Assembly (NCBI RefSeq): GCF_003591035.1 | Contig: NZ_QYUO01000002.1 | Span: 310,001 to 374,000 of the forward strand | Source of the DNA: Noviherbaspirillum saxi | GTDB lineage: Bacteria > Pseudomonadota > Gammaproteobacteria > Burkholderiales > Burkholderiaceae_D | DNA: 64,000 bases | Direction of reading: 5' to 3' | In this document: positions 24,542 through 33,361 of the stretch, in pieces | How the letters are laid out: each line of letters begins with the position of its first letter | How positions within the stretch are numbered: position 1 is the stretch's first letter | Notes under the pieces: generated by a model | The model's input: only the letters and a program-made list of their open reading frames with translations | Told to the model about the DNA's origin: nothing | The model's database searches: none | Program-made: the position numbers and the translations under genes

Positions 24542-25060
24542 ATGACTAACGAGCAACATGACGAAACCGATACCGGCAGCGGACAACACCCGGAAGCCGC
24601 GGAAAAGATCGAGCAGGACCGGCTTTGGCGCGACGATGGCTGGACCGCGCGCGTCATCAAGAATGAAGACGATGACGGCTGGGCAGTCGCGATGATCAAG
24701 GATGGCGAACCCGAACCTGCGCTGGTCGGTCCATGGACCATGGGCCGCGACAAGAAAAATCCCAAGCCGCTCGATGCGGGCGCCTTCCACACGCTGGTCA
24801 AGACCGCATCCGAAGTGCTGCGCCGGCATGAGCAGCAGCTTCATGCGATGCTGCACAAAAGCGTGCAGGTCAGTACCGCGTCCGCAACGATCAATGTGAC
24901 GCTCGATATCGTGCCCGACGAAGACGACCCTTATGCGATCCTGGCGGCCGAGGATGAAAGCGGCGAACGTCTGGCCGAGGTCCGCGTGGCCCCTAACTTC
25001 AAGCTGACGCGGACCAGCGCCGAAGCATGGATCGAAAGCGGCTTCGCCAAGCCACGTTGA
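24542..25060 (+). CDS. Conserved hypothetical acidic protein
   Basis: A 172-residue soluble protein with no recognised family. The first 25 residues are acidic and probably disordered (MTNEQHDETDTGSGQHPEAA). The centre (WRDDGWTARVIKNEDDDGWAVAMIKDGEPEPALVGPWTMGRDKKNP) looks like a compact beta domain, then a helix with LKTASEVLRRHEQQLHAMLH and a beta stretch. It is convergent with psd, with 6 bp between the stops. Function unknown. Confidence 0.7.
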   Translation: MTNEQHDETDTGSGQHPEAAEKIEQDRLWRDDGWTARVIKNEDDDGWAVAMIKDGEPEPALVGPWTMGRDKKNPKPLDAGAFHTLVKTASEVLRRHEQQLHAMLHKSVQVSTASATINVTLDIVPDEDDPYAILAAEDESGERLAEVRVAPNFKLTRTSAEAWIESGFAKPR

Positions 25061-25066
25061 CAAGGG

Positions 25067-25915
25067 TTACGCGCGGCGCGTACCCATCGCCTCGCACAAC
25101 TGCACCAGCCGCTCCGGCCGCCATTCGCGATTGAAATCGACCATGTTCTTCGGGAACAGCAGAACCACGGTGGAACCGAGCAGGAAGCGGCCCATTTCCC
25201 TGCCGCGGGCAATGGCGATCGTCTGATCGTCGTAGCGCCATTCGCGCACGTTCGGCGTACGCGGCGGATTGACGATACCGTGCCACGCGGTTGCCATGCT
25301 ACCGACGATGGTCGCACCCACCAGCACTATGACGAAAGGACCGTCCTTGCCCTCAAACACGCAGACCACGCGCTCGTTGCGCGCGAACAGATTGGGCACA
25401 TTGCGCACCGTGGTCGGATTGACCGAGAACAGGTCGCCCGGTACATAAATCATGCGGGTCAGGCGGCCGTCACATGGCATATGGATGCGATGGTAATCCT
25501 TGGGACTAAGGTAGATGGTGGCGAAATCGCCGTCTTCGAAAGCCGCTGCCAGCTTCGTGTCCCCGCCCACCAACTCCAGCGTCGAATAGTCGTGGCCTTT
25601 CGCCTGAAATATTCGATCCTTGTCGATCCTGCCGAACTGGCTCACTGCGCCGTCGACCGGGCACAGGAAATCGGCAGCGGCAAACGGGCGCGCGCCTTCG
25701 CGCAACGGGCGGGTAAAGAATTCATTGAAGCTTTTGTAACTGGCGATGTCCGGATTGACCGCTTCCTGCATGTTGACGCCGTAAAAGCGGACGAAGGCGC
25801 GGATCAGCGCGGTAGTGAACACGCCCGCCTGTGCGCCGGCGATTTTTCCGGCAAGCACGGTGAGCGCCTGTTTCGGTAACAGATATTGATGCAAGACTGC
25901 TCGACGATTTGGCAC
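25067..25915 (-). CDS. psd: Phosphatidylserine decarboxylase proenzyme
   Basis: A 282-residue inner-membrane enzyme converting phosphatidylserine to phosphatidylethanolamine. It starts at GTG 25915. The catalytic Asp lies in CPVDGAVS, the His in KDYHRIHMP, and the self-cleavage site LGST near residues 246-249 splits the chain after Gly and makes the pyruvoyl group on the alpha subunit. FNEFFTRPLREGARPF is the usual family segment. Length fits the proteobacterial Psd type. It is monocistronic as far as can be seen. Confidence 0.95.
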   Translation of the reverse strand: MPNRRAVLHQYLLPKQALTVLAGKIAGAQAGVFTTALIRAFVRFYGVNMQEAVNPDIASYKSFNEFFTRPLREGARPFAAADFLCPVDGAVSQFGRIDKDRIFQAKGHDYSTLELVGGDTKLAAAFEDGDFATIYLSPKDYHRIHMPCDGRLTRMIYVPGDLFSVNPTTVRNVPNLFARNERVVCVFEGKDGPFVIVLVGATIVGSMATAWHGIVNPPRTPNVREWRYDDQTIAIARGREMGRFLLGSTVVLLFPKNMVDFNREWRPERLVQLCEAMGTRRA

Positions 25916-25999
25916 GATTGAAGATGATATGGAGAAAGAAATTACCGTGATTGTACCGGGGTCCCGGGTAATACCTTGAGAGTAAAAAGATAGCCTGGG

Positions 26000-27265
26000 T
26001 TATGGTTTTGCCACTTCGCGCAAAATGCGCGTCATCAGATACAGCCTGGGCACGATCGAATCCACCGCAATATACTCATCGCGCGCATGGTAGCCGAAGC
26101 CGGCAAGACCGAAACTTTCCAGCACCACGGCCTTGCCCGAGCGTGCGGCGAAACCGGCATCGGTAGCCCCGCCCGTACCGGGAATCAGCATCAGCGGCCT
26201 GTCGATCTCCGCATAGATGGCTTGCGCCTTTCGCGCCAGTTCGTGGCCGGCAGGTGTCGCAACAAACGGAGGACGACCGCGTTCGATCGCTATGCTGGTT
26301 TCCGTATCGGGGATATGCCTGTTCCTGACGCGCTCCTTGAGCGCGGACTCGATGTGGTCAAAGCCATCCGGATTCATCAGGCGCAGGTCTCCGGTCACAT
26401 AGGCACGTTCGGGAATCTGATTGCGCACCAGACCGGCCCGGGCAATGGTCCAGTTGAGCTGGGTACCGGGCACCGAGGCGGCCACGTCTTCGGTCTGCAG
26501 GATTTGATGGGCCAGTTCAACCAGGGCATTACGACCTTTTTCAGGCATGGCGCCTGCATGGGAGGCGCGCCCTTGTACCTGCATCACGACGGTGCCGGTA
26601 CCGCTCGCGCTCAGCAGCACACCATCGGGCTGGTCCGGTGCCGGCTCGCAGGAAAACACGTAGTCGTGTTCCGCGGCCATGGCGGCGATCAGCTCGCCGG
26701 AGCCGAGCGAACCGGTCTCTTCGTCGGCATTGAACACAACGGTCAATCCGGCATGGTCGCGCCACCCCATCTCTTTGAGGATCTTCAGCGCATGCAATAT
26801 CAATGCAACGCCGCCCTTATCATCCGCAATGCCCGGCCCATAGATACGGTTGGCCTCGATCCGGTAAGGTTGCGACTGCAAGGTGCCGACCGGATACACG
26901 GTATCCAGGTGGGCGAGAAGCATGATGCGCTTGCTGCCGGTACCGCTGAATCGTCCGATGACGATCTCAGCCGGACCTTGCGTGCCCTTTCGCCGCTCCA
27001 CCGCCGCGCCGAGTTCACGCAAACGCTTCTCGGTATAGTCAGCCATCCTTGCAAGCCCGCGCGCATCCATACTGGGCGACTCGATATGCACCATGTCCTT
27101 GAGGCTGGCGATCACCGCGGCTTGCTCGCGCTCGGCCGCTTCCAGCAAACGGGTATCGGCACCGGCGGCCTGGCTCCGGCCCGGGACGGCATGGGAAAGC
27201 AGCAGCGGCATGAACAGAAATAACAGCGAACGCGACAGCGTCGCGCCAAGGGAGAAACATGCCAT
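26000..27265 (-). CDS. Exported M20 family zinc peptidase (glutamate carboxypeptidase G2-like)
   Basis: A 421-residue protein with an N-terminal signal sequence (SLLFLFMPLLLSHAVPG). M20 metal motifs are complete: LLAHLDTVYPVG, GIADDKGGVAL, FNADEETGSLGS (catalytic Glu next to a ligand Glu) and the late GTGGATDAGF. The dimerisation domain sits in the middle. CPG2-like enzymes remove C-terminal glutamate from folates or peptides in the periplasm. The actual substrate is unproven. Confidence 0.87.
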   Translation of the reverse strand: MACFSLGATLSRSLLFLFMPLLLSHAVPGRSQAAGADTRLLEAAEREQAAVIASLKDMVHIESPSMDARGLARMADYTEKRLRELGAAVERRKGTQGPAEIVIGRFSGTGSKRIMLLAHLDTVYPVGTLQSQPYRIEANRIYGPGIADDKGGVALILHALKILKEMGWRDHAGLTVVFNADEETGSLGSGELIAAMAAEHDYVFSCEPAPDQPDGVLLSASGTGTVVMQVQGRASHAGAMPEKGRNALVELAHQILQTEDVAASVPGTQLNWTIARAGLVRNQIPERAYVTGDLRLMNPDGFDHIESALKERVRNRHIPDTETSIAIERGRPPFVATPAGHELARKAQAIYAEIDRPLMLIPGTGGATDAGFAARSGKAVVLESFGLAGFGYHARDEYIAVDSIVPRLYLMTRILREVAKP

Positions 27266-27344
27266 GGCGTCTCTGGAATGATTATTGTGATCCGATTATA
27301 CGATCCGGAAAAACCCGTGGTGCGAAGTCTTGCAAGAGAGTGCG

Positions 27345-28004
27345 CTATACCGAGTCGCGCCGCAATCCCAACTGATGCGGAATATCGTCGACCGATGCAA
27401 AGACCAGATCGGGACACTTGGCTTTCAGGGTATCGAGCTGGGTATAACCCCACGCGACCGCGCCAAAGGCGATACCTTCGGCGAACGCGGCATCGGCGTC
27501 GCGCGTTTCATCGCCGATGCACAGAATGCGGCTGCGCGGCACGCGACTGTCGGCAACCAGGCGCCGCAGTTTTCCGCGTTTACCGAACAGCGTGGCGCCG
27601 CATTCGAAACGGCTGAACAGGGCGGCATTCGACGGCCCCAACACAGCGCGCACGTTTTCTTCGGAATTCGACGTCAGCACCGCCAGATGTACGCCTTGCG
27701 CAACCAGTGCCTGCAACAGCTCGCTGATGCCGTCGAACAGGGATACGCGTGCAATTTCCTTCGACATCATGGCCTTGAAGTCCTTTGCCACGCCGGGCAC
27801 CTTCCACAAGGGAATGCCGACGTGCCGGATGATCTGCCTGGCATCGTAACCGCGCAGTCTGTCGATGTCTTCGTCCGCAATGCGCCGGAAACCATGCCTG
27901 TCGGCCAGCTGGTCAAAGACGCCAATGAAGAAACCGAAGGAATCGGCAAGCGTACCGTCGAAATCAAAGACCAGCAGCTGATATTTCAGTTCCGAAGAAG
28001 TCAT
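27345..28004 (-). CDS. HAD-superfamily hydrolase, phosphoglycolate-phosphatase-like
   Basis: A 219-residue protein from MTSSELKYQLLVFDFDGTL at 28004; the upstream extension to 28175 lacks conservation. Motif I DFDGT gives nucleophile Asp14 and Asp16, motif II is LAVLTSNS, a Lys follows in LFGKRGKLRRL, and motif IV is CIGDETRDADAA. Subclass I cap (helical) lies between motifs I and II. Family members dephosphorylate phosphoglycolate or similar small phosphates. It ends 80 bp before the M20 peptidase start on the same strand. Confidence 0.85.
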   Translation of the reverse strand: MTSSELKYQLLVFDFDGTLADSFGFFIGVFDQLADRHGFRRIADEDIDRLRGYDARQIIRHVGIPLWKVPGVAKDFKAMMSKEIARVSLFDGISELLQALVAQGVHLAVLTSNSEENVRAVLGPSNAALFSRFECGATLFGKRGKLRRLVADSRVPRSRILCIGDETRDADAAFAEGIAFGAVAWGYTQLDTLKAKCPDLVFASVDDIPHQLGLRRDSV

Positions 28005-28093
28005 GCGTACCACCTGCGTTGATAAAACGTGACAGAGAGCGAGTATAGACAAATCCGCATCTTCGCAATTCACCAGGTCCGCGTTCAGTCCCT

Positions 28094-28411
28094 TCATTGC
28101 ACGCGATGCAGCATCCATCCGCCGGCAAGCATTGCGGCGCCCCAGACCAGGAAGCCGATATCCCAGTACACCCATTGATGCGGCGGCACGGTTTCGTTAA
28201 CGTGATGCAGCTGCAGGATATGGTGATCGATGATGCCCTCGACGACATTGCACAATCCGAAGCCCGTGAGCATGGTCCCAGCCAGCATCTTTCCGGACCA
28301 CCACAAGTGGGCGCGGCGCACCGCGCGCCAGAGCAATACCATGCCGAGTCCGAAGTAGACTCCCGCCGCCGTAGGAAACCGATTGGATGTCGAAGGATTG
28401 CGCGCACTCAT
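28094..28411 (-). CDS. DUF2243 membrane protein, N-terminally short
   Basis: A 105-residue protein with about three hydrophobic segments. The DUF2243 signature GFGLCNVVEGIIDHHILQLHHVNETVPP is clear (His-rich, shown in part), and YWDIGFLVWGAAMLAGGWML follows. Full members are about 150-160 residues and begin with another GGFxDGIxLHQxLQWHH segment, which is absent here and not found in other frames upstream. It may be a truncated, possibly inactive copy, or a short subtype. Function of the family unknown. Confidence 0.65.
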   Translation of the reverse strand: MSARNPSTSNRFPTAAGVYFGLGMVLLWRAVRRAHLWWSGKMLAGTMLTGFGLCNVVEGIIDHHILQLHHVNETVPPHQWVYWDIGFLVWGAAMLAGGWMLHRVQ

Positions 28412-28620
28412 GGAGGCTCACCCTGGTGCAATTGCCCGGCACCGTGTCGGTCGCTTTGCTTGGTGACATGAGGCCTCCGTCATGAATGACTTCAAAGCCG
28501 GTCAGACCATGCATGGCGGCGCAAGTTTAACGTTTGCTAACGATTACGGCTGGTCTATTGCAATTCAGGCAAGCACATCCACCTGCGTCATGCGTTCCGA
28601 CATGCGACGTGCAAATGAAA

Positions 28621-28644
28621 AACGCCACGCAGATGCGTGGCGTT
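28621..28644 (-). terminator. Terminator of tRNA-Glu
   Basis: AACGCCACGC-AGAT-GCGTGGCGTT is a perfect 10-bp stem flanked by A and T runs, 8 bp past the 3' end of the minus-strand tRNA-Glu. On that strand the stem is followed by TTTT. Confidence 0.85.
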
Positions 28645-28651
28645 TTTTGTA

Positions 28652-28727
28652 TGGCGTCTCCACGGGGATTCGAACCCCGGTACTCACCGTGAAAGGGTGA
28701 TGTCCTAGGCCTCTAGACGATGGAGAC
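28652..28727 (-). tRNA. tRNA-Glu (anticodon UUC)
   Basis: Read on the minus strand, GTCTCCA at the 5' end pairs with TGGAGAC at the acceptor end, followed by G and an encoded CCA. The anticodon loop CTTTCAC gives UUC, and the T arm carries GGTTCGAATCC. It is 76 nt including CCA and intact. A strong terminator follows. Confidence 0.97.
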
Positions 28728-29004
28728 AGAAACCTGTGTTGAGTGCGGGCGCCATTCTACTCGAAGTCTTGCGATAAGCAAAGGGGGATTTGACAAAGCC
28801 CCAAACGAAGTGCCGTCAAGACGCAGTTTTATTGAAATGGATATGAGCATTAAACCATCCTCGTGTCGAAACGGTCATAAGTAGGAAGCATGGTTCATTC
28901 CTTTCCCATATCGAACGACCATAACACAATGCCTCGCCAGAGAAGGCGCCAATCACATGGTCGAAGCCGGCTTGCGGGGCCATGATTTATGACTGCTAAA
29001 AAAA

Positions 29005-31650
29005 TTGATCGCCAATAAATTTCGTCATCGCAATGCCTGGGATCTTGCAAAGTGGCCGCTGCTGATCGTGGTGGCGGCAATCCTTGGCTGGTCGATTTTA
29101 TTGACCAACCTGAGCCTCGAAAGAAAAAACGCCGAATCGTTTGCCTTGCGCGAAAGTGCCCAGCTTGCCCAGGCATATGCCGACCATCTGACTCGTGCAT
29201 TCGATGCGGTGGACCAGATTGCACAACATGTCCGCTATGAATGGAAACTGTCGAATGGTTCGCTCGATTTGCAGAAAGCCAAGAACGACGGCTTGTTTCC
29301 CGCACCTGAACTGGTACTGGTGACTATCGTTAATCGGGATGGGAAGCCGCTCAACAGTACGGTACCCTTCGATCCTGACGTCAATGTCGCAGATCGCGAG
29401 CATTTCCGCGTGCACAAGGCAAGCGACACGGATATTTTATATATCAGCCAAGTCATCGTCGGCCGCGTCTCACGCAAACCTGTCATACAGTTCACACGCC
29501 GGATTGTCGATGCCGATGGCAGTTTTGCGGGTGTGGTCGTGGTCTCGGTAGCGCCGGCATTCTTTGCCCAGGCGTTCAACATGAATAACATCGGTTCCAG
29601 CGGCTTGCTCGCGATGATGGGACGCGATGGCGAAATACGGGTATCGAGAATAGGCGACACCTTGTCGGCGCCCGATCTTCCCGCAATCATCACGAGAATG
29701 CCGCTGGATTCGGAATTCGGCAGCCGCTTCTACCCCGGGTCAGGTTGGTTTTCCGATGCGCAGAGCCGGTTTATCGGCTGGTACGCACTAAACCGCTATC
29801 CCATCATCGCAGTGGCCGGAGTCGATCAGCAGGCGGTCCTCGCTTCTTATCGTGATAGCCGTGGTAGGGCGCTCCGTGCAGGCGCGGTGGCAACGCTGGC
29901 CGCACTTGCGCTCGCATTACTGGCGACCATCATGGCGGACCGTCTGGCGCGCGCAAGGCAGCAAGCGGAATCGGTGCGCAATGCCTATCGCATGGCGACC
30001 GATGTGGGCAATGACGGCTTTTTCATATTTCAGGCGATCCACAACGACGACGGCGAGCTGGTGGATCTCAAATTAATGGACTGCAATCATCGCGGCGCCG
30101 CGATGGTGGGCAAGGAACGCACTGAACTGCTGGGCGTTCATCTTTCCTCGCTTTACCCGCCCTCGTATTTCCCGAGCGTTCTTGCGCTCGGCCGCGAAGC
30201 GATGGCGCACGGCGTATACGAAGACGAATACCGCACCGGGCCGCACAACCTGGCGCGCGCCACATGGCTGCACAGGAAGCTCTTGCGTTCGGGCGACAGT
30301 ATCGCGGTCACGCTGCGCGACATCAGCGATACCAAGAAGCATATCGAGGAACTGGAGCGGCGCGGCAACGAAGATGCGCTGACTACCCTGCACAACCGGC
30401 ATTGGCTGCATTCCTATCTTCCGCAGGCGCTGCAGCGTCTTGCCGCAAGCGACAAGCAGCTTGCGCTTCTGTTTATCGACATCGACGGTTTCAAGGCGGT
30501 CAACGACGCGCTCGGTCACAACGCCGGCGACGAATTGCTGCGTATCGCGGCTTCCCGCCTGAAATCGATTCTGCGCCCGCAAGATAATGTGGTCCGCCTC
30601 GGCGGCGACGAGTTTCTCCTGATTCTCGAAGACATAGAAACCGAAGCGGATGCCGCGCATGTATCCACCCGGGTGCTGGAAGCCTTCAGCAAGAAATTCA
30701 AGCTGGAAAAGGGAGTGCTCGAGCTTGGTGTGTCGATAGGCATCAGCATTTTTCCGAAGGACGGCACAGTCGCCGAAACCCTGCTGCAGAACGCGGATGT
30801 GGCGATGTACTCGGCGAAGAAGAGCGGCAAGTCGCAATTCCGTTTCTATGACCGCGCCTTTTACGCGCATCTGCTCGAGCGCCTGGAAGTCGAGCGAAGC
30901 CTGCGCCTGGCAATTGAACTCGATCAGTTTGAGATGTTTTACCAGCCTCGGGTGGACATGGTATCCGGCCGGGTGTGCGGACTGGAAGCACTGATCCGTT
31001 GGCATCACCCGAACAACGGGCTCGTCAATCCGGTGGAATTCATCGGCATCGCCGAAGAAACCGGCTTGATCAAGGGACTCGGCAAGCAGGTCATGGAAAA
31101 GGTTTGCGCGCAGATCGCCAATTGGTCGAGCCAGCACAACTTCGAAGTCCCGGTATCGATCAATGTCTCGCCTCAGCAATTTCATGACGGCTCGGTACAT
31201 GAATTCCTCACTGCCTGCCTGACGCGGTTCCATGTTCCGCCTCGGCTGGTCGAGATCGAAGTGACCGAGTCGTCGATGATGGGCGAAGAATCCATGGTGA
31301 CCAGGGAAATGGAATCGCTGCAGGCGCTCGGCGTCAAGCTGCTGGTCGATGACTTCGGCACCGGCTATTCCTCGCTCGCGCAATTGCAGCGCCTGGACAT
31401 GGATGGTTTGAAGATCGACCGCGCATTCACCTCCGAACTCGGGCGAACCAGGGAAGGCGAAGTGTTCGTTGCGGCGATTGTCACCATGGCCCATGCACTG
31501 GGCATGCGCGTGGTGGCGGAAGGCGTCGAGACCGAGGAACAGATGGCGATATTGAAGCGCTTGCATTGCGACGAGGCGCAAGGCTATCTGGTGTCGCGTC
31601 CGGTGCCGGCTACCGAGATCCCGGCCCTGGTATCGCTGGCGGCGGGCTAG
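29005..31650 (+). CDS. Membrane-bound diguanylate cyclase/phosphodiesterase (Cache-PAS-GGDEF-EAL)
   Basis: An 881-residue signalling protein. A first membrane helix (residues 16-36), a periplasmic dCache-like sensor (about 40-285, with DREHFRVHKASDTDILYISQ), a second membrane helix (about 292-312), a PAS-like domain (to about 445), GGDEF with intact RLGGDEF, and EAL with intact GLEALIRW, plus DDFGTGYSSL and the late VVAEGVETEEQ. Both catalytic signatures are intact, so it could make and degrade c-di-GMP. The frame opens at TTG 29005 with no good Shine-Dalgarno. An ATG at 28989 is one base out of frame across a run of seven A, so the true start is unclear. Confidence 0.9.
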   Translation: MIANKFRHRNAWDLAKWPLLIVVAAILGWSILLTNLSLERKNAESFALRESAQLAQAYADHLTRAFDAVDQIAQHVRYEWKLSNGSLDLQKAKNDGLFPAPELVLVTIVNRDGKPLNSTVPFDPDVNVADREHFRVHKASDTDILYISQVIVGRVSRKPVIQFTRRIVDADGSFAGVVVVSVAPAFFAQAFNMNNIGSSGLLAMMGRDGEIRVSRIGDTLSAPDLPAIITRMPLDSEFGSRFYPGSGWFSDAQSRFIGWYALNRYPIIAVAGVDQQAVLASYRDSRGRALRAGAVATLAALALALLATIMADRLARARQQAESVRNAYRMATDVGNDGFFIFQAIHNDDGELVDLKLMDCNHRGAAMVGKERTELLGVHLSSLYPPSYFPSVLALGREAMAHGVYEDEYRTGPHNLARATWLHRKLLRSGDSIAVTLRDISDTKKHIEELERRGNEDALTTLHNRHWLHSYLPQALQRLAASDKQLALLFIDIDGFKAVNDALGHNAGDELLRIAASRLKSILRPQDNVVRLGGDEFLLILEDIETEADAAHVSTRVLEAFSKKFKLEKGVLELGVSIGISIFPKDGTVAETLLQNADVAMYSAKKSGKSQFRFYDRAFYAHLLERLEVERSLRLAIELDQFEMFYQPRVDMVSGRVCGLEALIRWHHPNNGLVNPVEFIGIAEETGLIKGLGKQVMEKVCAQIANWSSQHNFEVPVSINVSPQQFHDGSVHEFLTACLTRFHVPPRLVEIEVTESSMMGEESMVTREMESLQALGVKLLVDDFGTGYSSLAQLQRLDMDGLKIDRAFTSELGRTREGEVFVAAIVTMAHALGMRVVAEGVETEEQMAILKRLHCDEAQGYLVSRPVPATEIPALVSLAAG

Positions 31651-31699
31651 TGACCAGACCTCACCGGAATTCAGGCAAACGGCTTGCTGCTGCCTTTAT

Positions 31700-32020
31700 T
31701 CAAGCCAGTACACCTTCGCCGATATTGATGATGATGGGGTCGTCTCCCACCTCGCCGAGGTCTGTCGTGGCCATGGCTTCCTGAATCTGGCGTATCGCGC
31801 GGTGGCCCATTTTTTCAGCCCGATCCGTACTGGCAGTGGCTAGCGCGGCGGCGACAAATGGCGTAACGATCACCACAATATTACGGCTGCGGCGATTCGG
31901 CTTGTCGACGGTCGGAATCCGCTTTACAAAGCGGAAAGCGCCGCGCGATATGGGCTCTACCAGGAAATAAGGAAAGCAGCCAACTACATACTGCTCAGAC
32001 CACACATCAACATTCACCAT
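31700..32020 (-). CDS. Conserved hypothetical small protein
   Basis: A 106-residue protein (MVNVDVWSEQYVVGCFPYFL...) with a hydrophobic first third, a basic centre (KPNRRSRN) and a hydrophobic VVIVTPFVAAALATA segment near residues 48-62 that may span or touch the membrane. It is convergent with the GGDEF-EAL gene. I do not recognise a family. The amino acid composition is ordinary for a real protein and there is no better reading on the other strand. Confidence 0.6.
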   Translation of the reverse strand: MVNVDVWSEQYVVGCFPYFLVEPISRGAFRFVKRIPTVDKPNRRSRNIVVIVTPFVAAALATASTDRAEKMGHRAIRQIQEAMATTDLGEVGDDPIIINIGEGVLA

Positions 32021-32155
32021 CTTTGGGTTCTTTTTACCGATCTTGTGAAACTATCACGTATGCGCATGATAAGCCAAGTTGGCAATACCGGACGGAAGCC
32101 ATTGATGATAACAGTGACAACCGATTTTCAGTTAATTGCCTGCAAGGTGCTACTC

Positions 32156-32314
32156 ATACCAATCCCAACCCATAACGTGACATGAAATCGCGTCTTTTTC
32201 CGCCTGCCTGCGTTGCACTCGTCGTCAATAGCAAAGCTATTAACTCCTCCTGCGCCTTGCCAGACAAAAAAATCCATCGATTTCATTTGTCACGTTACGA
32301 GTCAGGATTGGTAT
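32156..32314. repeat. MITE-like palindromic element (about 159 bp)
   Basis: Ends are ATACCAATCC and GGATTGGTAT (perfect 10-bp terminal inverted repeats). The symmetry continues inwards for about 37 bp, with TAACGTGACA..TGAAATCG on the left mirrored by CGATTTCA..TGTCACGTTA on the right. No ORF is present. Size, terminal symmetry and intergenic position fit a miniature inverted-repeat element. A half copy of the end sequence recurs near 22515-22535. Confidence 0.75.
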
Positions 32315-32492
32315 CAGACTCCAGCATCGATCATCATGCTGACATATTGCTATACTGAGGTGACGGCGTGCCAATTCGACAACATGCAGCTAACCGCCGC
32401 CGATATGAAATCATGATCGGTCATTGCGCAGACCCGATCCTGATCCCGTACATCGCTTGCAAATTGCCCCAGCAAATGGAAAGGAAAACGCC

Positions 32493-32909
32493 ATGAACGT
32501 AGAGCCGTATCTGTTTTTCAATGGGCAGTGTGAAGAAGCCCTGGAGTTTTATAAAAGTGCGCTTGGCGCCGAAGTCACGGCACTGATGCGTTTCAAGGAT
32601 AGCCCCGAGCCGCATCCACCCGGCATGCTTCCGCCCGGCTCGGAAAACAAGATCATGCATTCAAACTTCCGCATCGGCGACACCACCGTGATGGCATCGG
32701 ATGGCATGTGCACCGGAGAAGGTGTGTTCCAGGGTTTTTCATTGTCGATTTCTGCCGAGAACGATGCCAAGGCCGAACAGTTGTTCGCAGCGCTGTCCGA
32801 CGGAGGAAAGGTCACCATGCCCATGGCGACCACCTTCTTTGCATCGCGCTTCGGCATGCTGACGGATCGCTTTGGCGTCGGCTGGATGGTCATCACCGGA
32901 CACGATTAG
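32493..32909 (+). CDS. PhnB-like VOC family protein
   Basis: A 138-residue protein from MNVEPYLFFNGQCEEALEFY at 32493, with GGAAAGGAAAA upstream. It is of the PhnB/3-demethylubiquinone-methyltransferase-like VOC type: FYKSALGAEVTALMRF, IMHSNFRIGDTTVMASD, and the terminal FGMLTDRFGVGWMV. It lacks an obvious full metal triad, as is common in this group. Function is not established for the group. A GC hairpin lies 15 bp after the stop. Confidence 0.85.
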   Translation: MNVEPYLFFNGQCEEALEFYKSALGAEVTALMRFKDSPEPHPPGMLPPGSENKIMHSNFRIGDTTVMASDGMCTGEGVFQGFSLSISAENDAKAEQLFAALSDGGKVTMPMATTFFASRFGMLTDRFGVGWMVITGHD

Positions 32910-32924
32910 TACCACGCAAAAAAA

Positions 32925-32951
32925 GCCCGCCATCCGTTGCCGGGGGCGGGC
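32925..32951. terminator. Bidirectional GC hairpin after the VOC gene
   Basis: GCCCGCC (32925-32931) pairs with GGCGGGC (32945-32951). A seven-A run precedes it, so it is a good terminator on the minus strand and a weaker one for the plus-strand VOC gene. Confidence 0.6.
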
Positions 32952-32990
32952 AAAATCCATCCTTTTTGGGAAGGTGGAGAGGACAACGCG

Positions 32991-33163
32991 AGAGCAGTTT
33001 CAGGCTGACTTGCCAGGCGAGGCCGAGGCGATTTGCCTGTGGAACAAGGCGCGGCGACGCGACATGGCGAGCCATGGCAAGGAGGCCTCGGCGGCCCCGC
33101 GACAACGCCGTGCCGCAGGCAAAGCGTCCGGCATCGACGATACAGTCAGACTGAAACTGCTCT
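32991..33163. repeat. Palindromic repeat element (about 173 bp, 20-bp inverted ends)
   Basis: The left end AGAGCAGTTTCAGGCTGACT and the right end AGTCAGACTGAAACTGCTCT are inverted repeats with one mismatch. The GC-rich interior is itself partly symmetric (GGCCGAGGC against GCCTCGGCGG; TTTGCCTG against CAGGCAAA). It lies between two terminator-like hairpins and encodes nothing credible. It looks like a MITE or other interspersed palindromic unit. Confidence 0.72.
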
Positions 33164-33209
33164 AAACCTTGCGAGCTGCTTAAAAAAGTAGCAGGCGATC
33201 CAAAAAAAT

Positions 33210-33234
33210 GCCCGCATACCTTGCGGCGGCGGGC
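33210..33234 (-). terminator. Terminator downstream of the DUF2272 gene
   Basis: GCCCGC (33210-33215) pairs with GCGGGC (33229-33234), and on the minus strand the stem is followed by a run of T. It lies 128 bp past the DUF2272 stop. Confidence 0.55.
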
Positions 33235-33361
33235 TCGTAAAAACCTATTTACTGCTGGGGCCTTCAATATATGCGCCGGGACGGCGCGTATCTGTGATGC
33301 ACATCACGTATCCGCATATTGTCGTGCTTCGTTGTTTTCGGACATCGTGCCATCGCTTCAA

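Noticed and set aside
28621..28644. Short hairpin considered as an attachment site beside tRNA-Glu
   Set aside because: It is a perfect stem with T run right after the tRNA and is fully explained as its terminator; no integrase or duplicated tRNA end was found nearby.
30073..31581. Minus-strand 502-codon reading opposite the GGDEF-EAL gene
   Set aside because: Shadow of the coding strand; no family signal, while the plus strand has intact GGDEF and EAL motifs.
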